A model generated the notes under the pieces. The model was not told the DNA's origin. It saw only the letters and a program-made list of their open reading frames with translations, and did not search any database. From Ceratotherium simum simum (lineage: Eukaryota > Chordata > Mammalia > Perissodactyla > Rhinocerotidae), in NCBI RefSeq assembly GCF_000283155.1, contig NW_004454175.1:8731914-8795913 (forward strand): a stretch of 64,000 nt of DNA. Direction: 5' to 3'. Positions 39,101-51,100 of this stretch are shown here, piece after piece; positions within the stretch are counted from its first letter, which is position 1, and each line of letters opens with the position of its first letter. Made by a program: the position numbers and the translations under genes.

Positions 39101-42100
39101 GAAAGGAGAGTAGTCCTCTGTATCAAAAGACCTTCAGAACTCAAATGAGTTAAGAGACAAAGGGATCCATTAAATTCAATTGTCAAGGACAGGATGGGAC
39201 CTTGAACAAAGGGAATAAGAGGACTTTGAAAGCCAGAGGGATACTCCATCCACGACGCAAGAAGAAAAAGGAGAGAGGGGCACTGATGTTGACAGGCTTA
39301 TAAATCTGTTGGTTGGATGATGAGAGAGTTCCTTCTGATGGTTTTATTTTCTCATTGAAGGATGAAGTGAAGTCATCAGCTGCAGGGAATGAGGGGCTAA
39401 AAGAAGTTGGGTGTAGAAAAGTAAGGAGAGAAGAGAAAGTATTAAACAATTATTATATCACGTGGAAAGGCAAACTTTCTGGAGAAACAAGGTAGGATTG
39501 CTAAGCAATGTTGACTGTATTTGAATCTTATCTTGAACTTAAAGTGAAACCAGCCACCCCAGTTGACCGTTTTTCTCCAACAATTCGAGTTGGGAATTTT
39601 CCCGATGAGTAGTATGGCAGAAGAAAAGAAAGGCAAAGAAATTGAGGGTATTTTCAAGGAAATGATTATTACAGTAGACCATGAAATCTCAGGTAGACAA
39701 GGAGACTAGAGTTGAACAGATAAGTAGTAGGTGATGAATAGGCAGTTGCAATGCAGTAAAATTTTTAGCAGTGATGGTACGACAGCAAATCTGCTGGAAT
39801 GAAAAGAAATGGTAGGCAAAGAGTGGGATACTTGAAATTAAGATTACAGAGCTGGCACCACTGCTAGATGACGAGGTACAGAATGTCCCCATGGAAGTGG
39901 ATGGCTGGGGTAGAACAGACAAACAGGTTAGCAAAGTGAAGAAGTCAACGCATTAGATGGATGATCTACTTTATCATCAAAATCATCAAAATGGCAACAG
40001 GTATATGTGCCATTATGGAACTTGTTCAGATAGACCTTAATGGAAGGTGGGCTATACATCATTTGGCCTTCCAGAAGGTCAGTTCCACTACCCTTCTAGA
40101 AACAAAGAAATTGTGAAACATTTCTAGATTTCATCACTAGGACCACCTTCCCTCTTCCCAAAATTGCAAGTCATGAAATGAATACTTTAGTGAAAATCTA
40201 GAGGATCTTACTATTCCTAGGGCATTAAAAAAAAAAAAGAATTCTCATGTCTCAATCTCAATGAAATTAAAAAAAAAACAACAATGCATCTGCTGCAGAA
40301 TTAGAAACCAAGTACATCAACATCACCACATAGATCTATACTACTGCAGCAGAGTCCAGAAAATACCATGGTTAAAAGGATGGACTTTTATTGTCAGATA
40401 CATCTGGGTTGGAGTCTAGGATCCATCCCTTACTATTCATATGACTTTTAATATCTAAAAAGTGGTATCTTACAGAGTTACTGGGAGAATTAAATGAGAT
40501 AATACACATAAAATACTTATCACAGTTCCTGGCACACCATGCCCCACAAACGTCAGACTCAATTATGCTCAAGATTCACTGGGAATCCCAATCCGCCATT
40601 TGTAAGGACTATCTAATGAGTAAGAGAAGCAATATTTTTCCAAAGCTCCTTGCCACCTACAGAACTATGGTGCCTAGCAAACAAAGCAATCAGACTTTTT
40701 TCAGTAGTGCCTGACTCTGCTATTTTGATTCAGGGAGACCAAGCTAATTTCTCTCGTGATGTAGGGCGTCCACTTGAACTATCATGTAAATATCCAAAAT
40801 TTGAAAGATCAAGCTTAGCAAGCCAAAATGACCATACATGTGGCTATTCTAATAAACTTCACAGTGCTAAAGGGTATGGCATAGCGATTAAAGACTCATG
40901 AGTTTGATTCCCAGCTCCATCCATTCCCAGCTGTGTGGCTTTGAGCAAATTACAAAACCTATTTCTAAACTAATGCTGTCTACCTCATAGGGTTATTGTA
41001 AGAATTTAAAGAGTAATTCACATAAAGAATTTGGCACAGAGCCTGGTACTTAATCACTCCTTGAATGTTAGCTATTATTAGCAGTAGTAATATATAAACA
41101 AACCAAAAAATATAAATATATTTTATGGAAGTTCAAGAGCAATTTATGAAACAGAAGAGATAAGTTTCTAACAAAAAAAATAATCTATGTTTAAGGATAA
41201 AAATTTGCTAATTTTTCTTCTAGAGATAGAAACTTTTAATTTAGATGTATAACATTTAGTTTTGGGGGGAACTACATAAGAGAGGTATTGAAAAAAAGAA
41301 ATCATATTGATATTATGCTCACACAAGGGTATCCTATTCCACAATGAAAAAGAATGAAATGATACACAGAACAAAATGGATAAATGTCAATAACATCATG
41401 CAAAAATAAAATCAGCCAGTCATGAAAGAGTATATAGGTACTGTATGACTCCACTGACAGGAAGCTGACAAACCAACACAGTTAATCTATGATAATAAAA
41501 ATCAGACCTGTGCTTGCTTCACAGTGGGGTGGGTGACTGGGCTCAAAGGAATTCTCAGGGGTGAAGGAAATGTTCTTTCTCTTGATGTGAGTGATAGCTA
41601 CATGGGTGTACACATTTGTCAAAATTCAACGTGGCATACACTTAAGAATTGTGAGGCATAAGTAAATTATACCTCAACAAAGTCCCATTAACATAAAAAT
41701 TCATGCTTATATGAATTCTTTTCATTTTTCCATAAATTAAAGTATGTCATGACTTAGCAGCTGTTCATTACATGTTTAAAATAATATTTACTTCCTAAAC
41801 ATATACCTAGGGCAAAGAATATCATATTAGATTTTATTTTGGATTAGAACAATATGTGGAAAATGCAACGAAGTTGATTGGTGAACTTAGGTAATATAAT
41901 AAGGCTTTGAAAAGCAAAAATAACATTTGCTCAATTTAGCTGAAAAAACAAACCTCAAATATTGTAATAAAAGTCTCAATTCATAGTAATTTGCACTTTG
42001 TAAAAGGGAATTGCTTAAGATTGAGAGGACTAACACTATATTAATAAGAAAAGGAAATTTAGTTCAGTCCTTTGGGATTTAAGTCTTCGGAAAATTTTAA

Positions 42101-45100
42101 ATAAACTGCCTTTCACAAAGTTTCTGGATCCAAGAGTCACTCCGGATATACAAAATATAGAGAATCAATGCAAGATGCCTGTTTTCTCTTGTGAGATCTC
42201 AAGTGTTATATTTTGTGACAGTTTCCAAAGAGGTCAATTAACAAAAAGACAAAGTGGGCTTCACCGTCTTTCAGAACATCATGTGTCTACTCAGTGCCAA
42301 GCACAAAGAAAAGGAAAGTGTAGTCAACTGCTCACTCCTTCATTTCATGTCCTCGGCATATAGTATGCCTGGTAGGAGGCGGTGGTCATTAAATTTTTGA
42401 TGGATGGTGGGGTGGATGGACTAATAAATGGACCAGGAAGTTTCAGTATTGGGGATCTGGGAAAACAATGGTGCCACACAGTAAACAAGCAAGTTGCAAG
42501 GAGAAAATTTTTAATGAAAAGATAACTTTAATTATTAAATATGTTGTATTTGAAGTACAAATAGGGGGAAGTGTTTATTGGAGGAGAAATGTGGTCCTCT
42601 ACCTGGCAGGGTGATCAGAACCAGCCCCAAGAGTGATAATTAAGCCTATGTAGCTGGATGAACTCCAACGGGAAGAAATCATTGTAAGGAGAGAGGAGCA
42701 GAGGCCAAGCACAGAACCTTGGGGAATTGTATACAGCTGGGGGACAGGAGGAGAACTAGGATAATTTGGGTAATAGCTCAGGGAGGAGAATGCTTAGGAA
42801 TTGGTCAAAAGTGTCAATATTGCAGAGTGATTTTAAAAAGGGTATATTTGTAAGCTACTGTATAATTATAAAAATGCTATTTTTTTTAATCTATCCTAAT
42901 TTTTTTTTCCAATAAAGGGTAGAAGTTGCCCCAAGTTAATTCAGCCTCTGTAGTCAGTAAACACGTGCAAAGAAAATAACTGGATTCCTTCCCAAAATTA
43001 GTAGGAAGCCAAAGGGAAGGAAAGAAGTTTGGAGAAGAAAAGAGAGAGAATGGGTCTATACTATCCAAGCCAGGCATAGGCCGTCCCAATAAAAGAGGGG
43101 GTGCTGGGGCAGGCCTGGCAGATGCAGGCAATTAGGAACCTCCAGTTACTCAGCTGCCCAGAATTGTTTCTCTGAAGCACCTTTGAAAAAGGGCCAGAAA
43201 GATGTTAGTGAAAACTCTGGGAGAGGAGCCAGCTTACACCAGGGAATACTGCTCATGTTTCCAATATGAAAATATATCAGAAATATAGACCAGAACTCAG
43301 AGGTCAATATACTCTAATTTTATATTAGGAAACATACCCAGAGAAGTTAGGTAATTTGGTCATGCTCACAGTCAATCTGTGTCAGAATTTACCAACTATA
43401 TCTCCTCTTTTGGGAAATTCATGTTTTTTCAAATATAAAAGCTCATAAATCAGTCACCATCGAAAGTAGAAAATTGGGAAGATTCTTTTTGAGTATTGTC
43501 TTAATTAAAAACATATCTTTTTGTTGCACCGTTTGACTACCTGCCTTAATTTTATGTGTTGATTTGACAGACCAAGTGACTCAGTGGAATAGAACTAAAA
43601 TTGTTTTTCCTCCATATTCCATGTTATGGAGACTAGAGAGGACGTCCTGCTTATTACAATAGTGGGTTTACAACAGTAAAACACACTCACAAATTGGAAG
43701 CTGCTCAGACAGAGTCATTATCTCCAAAAAAAGAAAAACAAAATTAAGTTTTGAGGCAAAAGATAAATTAACTGGAGTGAAAGAATTTCTTTTCCCAATT
43801 CCAGACAGAAACAGCTTGACACTTTTGAAAGCAGGGTTATGAGGGTCACAATGTTTTTGTGTCCTCATTTCCTGTTTTATCATAATCAACCTCAGCTGTT
43901 ACATTTCTCCGACATATAAAATTTTGAGTGTGAATAAATTATATTTTCTTTTTGGAACATGTGACTGTGTCAGTGTGTTTTCTCATAAGCGGAATGAGCG
44001 TGGTTTTGCCTACTTGTTAGTTTGTTTTCATCACTCCCATTATACCAGGGAACAGGAAAACATTTATAAAAGAAGAACAGCAAACACTGAACCCAGGAAC
44101 ACTACATTTATTCTAGGTAGTTTTACACACTGAAGTATTTTTGTATATTATTTATAGTGTTGTTGATATCCTCTTCTCTCTTTCACACGTTGAAGTGCCA
44201 TATTATCCAAACTACAACTTCTGGACAAATTGATAGCACATGTATGCACTTGGCCAGAACTTTTGACTCACCAATTGTGCTATTATACAAATGAGATTTT
44301 TGGTTTGTTTTGACCAAACGTAACAGTAGGAGTGATCCTTAAAATAGCACCACTACCTGACACCAATGATTTCCAGCTGATTTTATGACACTACAAGAAC
44401 ATTCTTAATTACATTAAGAAGGTAAAATAATTCTAAGTAAATCATTTTAATCCACTTATGTTTTTTAAAAGGTAAATGTTTGTTGGGGTGCCTTTGGCAT
44501 ACATTGCCTCAGGTCAAACATTTGTCACTCTGATAGGATTCAGTGGAAATCAATAGTGAAAACTGTTCCAATCTAATGAAAATTGATTTTTCAAAATTAT
44601 TTACAACTTAATAAATGTTCCATTTCCACATATAAGACATCTTACAAGGCAAGTACATACAGACCCAAATTAGTGCTAATTATTAGAGGAAAATGAAATG
44701 GAAGTACCCAGTAACTAAGTGTAATGTTCTTGCAGAAACAAATGCAGCACTAGTCATAGTAAAAAAAAAAAAAAAAAAAAACCAGGAACAAACCAAATAT
44801 CAAGGAACATTGGATTAAATAAATAAAATGTGGTATATTCACATAACAGGATACTATATAGCAAAGAAAATTAAAAAGTACTGCTATACAAAGCACAATA
44901 AAAAGCAAAGGAAGCCACACACAGTGTGTGTGTGTGTGTGTGTGTGTATAACTCCATTCATAAAGGTTCAAAATCAGGCAGAATTAATCTATCTTGTTAG
45001 AATTCCTGTTAGCAGTTACCTCTGGGAAGAAGGGTGGAAGCAGTGATTTGTAAGAGGCACAGGGAGGCTTCTGACTCCAGAAGCTGATAATGGTATATAT

Positions 45101-48100
45101 CTTGATCTGTGTGGTGGTTACATAAAAGTGTTTACTTTGTAAACATACACAAGCTGCATGCTTACGATTTGTGCTCTTTTCTGCGCATATGCCATACTTC
45201 ATTGAAAAGTTTATTTTATGGAAAAATGGAGTAAGTAGACTCCATCGGGTCTCTCCCACCGAATGCAGTTACAAAAGCTGAACAGAATGCATGAAGCTAC
45301 TTAAGGACTCTGAAAAGTAAATAGCAGGAAGATTGAGGAAGAAGACCAGTACCATCAAACTGGCAATGGGTTCATTATTTTTCCCCTCTGGTATCCCCTA
45401 GCCTGGTTTCAACACAGCCTGTAACCTGGCAGTGGGCATAATGCAGACAGAGAGTGCTCCAGGAGAAGCCCTCTAGTTCTGAGTCAAGGAGTGGGAAAAG
45501 GGTCTCCTAACACTGCATTCTCTTCTACCCAATCTCTCAAACAATCCTGGGACAGTGGTGGCAGCAACCGCTACAGCAAGGGAGGTCCTCAGAAACCTCA
45601 AATGCTGATGGAGGAAAACCTTCCTTTCTGGTTGGATGACATGTGATGTCAAGAGATTGGGACAAACCCCCATTGCTTTGTCTTCCCACTGCTTGGCCCC
45701 AGATGCAGGAGAAGTCACAGGAAGTACATCACAGAGTGGAATAAGTAAAGTCGCAGCCTTCTGGCCAACGGACCAAAAAGGGGAGCCCCCAAGGAACTGA
45801 AAAGTACTGAAGAGATCACAGAGAGGGAGAAGGTTGGGAAATGATCCCATAAAATTGTTTTGAACTCCTGGGCTCACCTTTAAGTATGTGTGAATCTGAG
45901 ACTAAACAGCATAGACTTTGAAAACTGAACTAGGGAATAGATCATTGCCCTGATCTCACACTGGCCACTGGGTAGTATACACCTGGCATAGATCTGAAAG
46001 GCACTGCAAAGTCTTTGGAAATGGAACTGATATTGAAATCATAACCCACAGAAGACTAGTTAGAATTTGAAGCCTAAACCCAACTAGGCTGACTCCCGAT
46101 AAAACAAAAATATCAACATTCTCCATAGGACTTTAAATAAGACCCAAAGTCTTAGAACATGATATTCAAAATGTCCAGGATGCAATAGAAAATTACTCTG
46201 CATATGAAGAACCAAGAAAATTTCAATTTGTATTGGAAAAACAATCAGCTGACACAAACGTTGAAGTTATCCAAAAATGACTTTAAGGCCGCTTTTATAA
46301 AAAGTCTTTAAAAAGTAATGGTGAACACCCTTGAAATGAATGGACAGATAGAAAGTCTCAACAAAGAAATACAAGATATAATGAAGAACCAACTGGAAAT
46401 CTTAATTTTGAAAATTACAATAACTGAAATAGAAAATTCACTAGATGCGCTCAATAGCAGAATGGAGATGACCAAGGAAAGAGTCAATGAACTTGAAGAC
46501 AGACCAATAGAAATTATCTAATCTAAAGAAAAGAAAAAAGATTGGGGGAAAAATGAACCGAGTCTCTGGGACCTGTGGGACAATACCAAAAGATCTAACA
46601 TCCATGTCATCACAGACTCACAAATAGAAGAGAATGTGGTGTAAAAATAAATAATTGAAGAAATAGTTGCTGAAAGCTTCCCAAATTTAACAAAAGGTAT
46701 AAACTTATAAACTCAAGAAGTTCAGTTAACTCTAAACAAAATAAACCGGAAGAAATCAATGTCCAGATGTATCATAATCAAACTGCCAAAAACTAAAAAC
46801 AAATTTAAAAATCTTGAAAGCAACTAGAGAAAACTAATGCATTACTTACAGGGAACAATAATTTGAAAGACTATCAATTTCTCATGAGAAACACTCAGGA
46901 CAGAAGTAAGTGGAATAACATTTTTTAAGCACTGAATGAACCGCCAACCCAGAATTCTATATCCAGTGAAAATATCCTTCAGGAATAAAGGTGAAATGAA
47001 GACATTTTCAGATGAAGGAAAACTGATAGAATTTGTTGCCACCAGAACTGCTCTAAAAGAAGTGTAAAGGAAGTTCTTCAGACAGAGGGAAATGACACCA
47101 GAAGGAAGCCTGGAACATCAGGAAAGAAGGAAAAACAATAGAAATTGTAAACATCTGTGTAAGGCTATTCTTCTCCTCTAAAGTTGTTTAAAACATATTT
47201 AAGAAAAGAAACATTAATGGTTGAAAGAAAAAATATAACATTATCTCACGGGGATATCTTATATATATATAAAACATACATGCACGGGTGTGTCTGTGTG
47301 TGTGTGCATACATGAATGAGAGAGAGAGAGAGAAAGAGACATTCAAATAACCCAGACAAAAGCAGGAAATAGGAAAAAGGAATGAAAAAGAGAGAGAATA
47401 TAAAACAAATGGTAAATCTAAATACAAACACATCAATAATTACAATAGATGTAAACGGTATAAACACATCAATTAAGAGACAAAGATTGGCAGAATGGAT
47501 AAAAAACCAACACCAACAAAAAAACATGACCCAACTATATGATGTCTACAAGAAATTCATTTAAAACAATAACGATATAGGTATGGTAAAAGTAAAATGA
47601 TAGAAAAAGATACACCTTGCAAACATTAATCAAAAGAAAACAGGAGTGGCTATATTAATATCAAACAAAATAGACTTTAGAGCAGAGAAAATTACCAGAG
47701 ATAAAGAGGGACACTACGTCATGTAAAGGGTCAATTCACCAATAAGACATAAAAATATTAAATGTGTATGCACCAAATAATAGAGCTTCAGCATACATGA
47801 AACAAAACTCAGAACTGAAAAGTAGAAAAGTCCACAATATTTGGAGACTTAAACACTCCTCTCACAGTGATCAATAGATCTAGTAGACAGAAAATCAGCA
47901 AGAATATAAAAGAACTGAACAACAATAGCAATCAACTAATCTATTTGACATTTAAAGAACATTCCACTCAAAAACTGCAGAATATGTTTTTTTCCCAACT
48001 GCACGTTCACCAAGATAAATCATATCCTGAGTCACAGAATAAGCCTTAACAAATTTAAAATAATTGAAATCATACAAAGTATGAAATCATACAAAGACCA

Positions 48101-51100
48101 TAATGGAATTTGAATAAAAATTCGTAACATAAAGATAACACAAAATCCTCTAAATAGTAGCAAATTTAACAGCATAATCCTAAATAATACATGAGTCAAA
48201 GAGGTAGTCTCAAAGGAAATTATAAAATATTTTGAACTGAGGAAAAATGAACATAAAATCAAAATTTGTAGGATGCAACAAAAGCCATTCTTAGATGGAT
48301 ACTTATAGCATTAAATTACTATATTAGAAAATAAGTTTAAAATCATAATCTAAGCTTCTACCTTAAAAGACTAAAAAATAAAATAAGAGCATCAAAATAA
48401 ATCCAAAGCAAATAGAAGGAAAGAAATACTAAAGAACAGCAATCAATAAAATTGAAAACAGAAAAACAATAGAGAAAAATCAATGAAACCAAAGGATTGT
48501 TCTTTAAATCCAAAATATATGAAAGAATTCTCAAAACTCAATAGTATGAAAACAGCCAAATTTAAAATGGGCAAACAACTTGAACAGACACTTCACCAAA
48601 AGGGATATATATGGACAGCAAATAAGCCCATGAAAAGCTGCTCAATATCATTAACCATTAGAGAAATACAAATTAAAACCATGATCATCTATCAGTACAC
48701 ACCTATTAAAAATGGCTAACTTTTTAAAAAACACTGACAATACCAAGTGCCAGTGAGGCTGTGGAGCAACTGGAACTCTTAAGTATTGCTAGTGCAAAAT
48801 TGAACAGCCATTTTGGAAACAGTATGGCAGTTTTTTATAAAGTTAAACTTACCCTCACCTTTATTCCAGTAACCCTATTCCTAGATATTTATCCTAAAGA
48901 AATGAAAACTTATGTCTACACAAAAACCTATACACAAATGTTTATAATAGCTCTATCTATGATTGCCAAAACTGAAAACAACACAAATATCCTTTGAGGT
49001 GTAAATGGATAAACAAAAGAAAATACATCTAAAAAACTATTCAGCAATAAAAAGGAATAGACTACTGATACATGCAATAACTTTGATGAATCTGAAAGGC
49101 ATTCTGCTTAGTGAAAGAAGCCAACATCAAAAGGTCACATACTCTTATCATTCCATATATATGACAATCTCAAAAAGACAAAACTATAGTGATGGAGAAC
49201 AGATCAGTGATCACCAGTGGTTCAGGGTGGGGGAAGCTTGTAATTATAAAGAGAGCATGAGGGAGTTTTTTTTTTTTGAGGTTATGGAACTGCTCTGTAT
49301 CCTGATGGTGGTAGTGCCTACACAAGTCTATACATGCACTAGAGTTCATAGAACCGTATACCAAAAGAAAAGGTCAATTTTACCATAATCTAAATTTTAA
49401 AAATATAAATAAAGAAGAAGTCTTTATAAGTTTACCTTTAAAATGTAGGGCCAAACTTCCCCAAAAAAGACTTGAGTATCTAGGTAACATCAAAGACTAA
49501 TTTGACCACAAATGAAAACTAGGAAGGTTGCAACATACTCACCACTGCTTGCCCCTCTACAGTTTCCATTACTAGAATCCATAGGAAAATCTGAAAGGAG
49601 GTAATAGAATAAGTTAAGAACCACATAGTAATTATTATTTCAAGAATTCCCATATAAAAATCTAATTCAGTCACAAATTTGATTTGGGTAAGAACCCAGG
49701 TGTCTGAAGGAATTTGATTCTTATTAGTGTCATGAGGTTGGCACTCTATCATTTGTAGGTCAACTAAGGACAAGATGGATTCTTTCACGTGAGTGAAAGG
49801 TAATATACTCTTTTGAATCCTCATCAACTGTGAATAAAATTTCAGGATTTAATAAATAAAATTTGAGTTTCACAAAATTTTTAAATGATGAGCGTCCGAT
49901 CACAATAAAGCCCGTACGCATATTAGCACTCACCCAACACTTGCCTCTTGATGACTAAAAGAGCCAAACACACCTCTTGAATACACAGATGTGCCACACT
50001 TTACTGGCATAACATTTGAATTCTTAGCGCCTAAGGAAAACATTCAGAAAGCCTTCTCATTGTGCTCTTTGTTAACTGCAAACTAAGCAGTTCTTCAGCA
50101 GAAGGGAAGCTTACCATCCAGGGACTTCTCAAGCCAGTGCAATTAGTAGCTGTGGTAATAATTAGAAATTGCCAATGACTCTTTTCATGATCTTATAATC
50201 TCAGAAAATGGGAATGATAAATGGGAATGAAAATGGTAATTATATAAAGTTCTTCTGTGTTCTAGTTAAGAAAGTAGCCTCTAATGCATAACACTGAGTG
50301 CCTTCGCAGAGCACCAGGCTGAGAAATGCTGTGCCTAGCTATATACTTATTGACACCTCAACTCAGTACTTTTATATGAGAGTTTTATATTTGTATTAAC
50401 ACTTTATGTTAAATGAATTTCATTCCTTTATTTATCCTAGTAGAAAATAACGTTCTTGCTCTGTCCTTTTTCTTCATAGGTCATGTCATGAATAAATTAA
50501 ACAAGGAGGGGTTAATACTGTTTTAGGACAATAGCACCCAAAATTACAATTAATGAATTATTTTCATCAGCTGGTATTTAAAAACCTGTACCCAGGGCCA
50601 GCCCCAGTGGCCTAGTGGTTAAGTTCGGCACACACTGCTTCAGCTTTGGATTGTGAGCTCGGACCTACACCACTCATCTGTTAGTGGCCATGCTGTGACA
50701 GCAGCCCACAGAAAAAGAAAAAAAGATGAAGAATGGCAACGGATGTTAGCTCAGGGCAAATCTTCTTCAGCAAAAAAACAAAACGAAACAAAAAAACCCC
50801 TACATGCAAGGAAAGTCAGCAGTCACCAAATAAATAAATAAATAATAAATAAGCAGGCAACAAATACTTGATTCTAAAACATTTGGTTCAACTCAGCCAT
50901 ATACTAATAACTTAACGTCTTTTTTTTTTTTTTTTTTTTTTTTTGGTGAGGAGATCAGCCCTGTGCTAACATCTGCCAATCCTCTTCTTTTTTTGCTGAG
51001 GAAGACTGGCCCGGGGCTAACATCCGTGCCCACCTTCCTCCACTTTATATGGGAGGCCACCACAGCATGGCTTGCCAAGCGGTGCGTCAGTGCACGCCCA

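Larger units (their letters stand above)
34083..49542 (-). other. FRZB: FRZB intron 2 (15.5 kb) contents
   Basis: The largest intron. Reading from low coordinates it holds EREs at 35027 and 36059, an unassigned AT-rich part (36310-38670), an inverted L2 (38680-39960), two MIR copies (40365-41085), an L1 3' end (41280-41700), an L2-like part (42540-42810), unassigned sequence (42820-44750), then L1 sequence from 44780 to 49410. All L1 sequence is plus strand, antisense to FRZB. Confidence 0.9.

Noticed and set aside
46318..46521. A coiled-coil-like small protein
   Set aside because: It matches the L1 ORF1 coiled-coil and is part of the dead L1 in intron 2.
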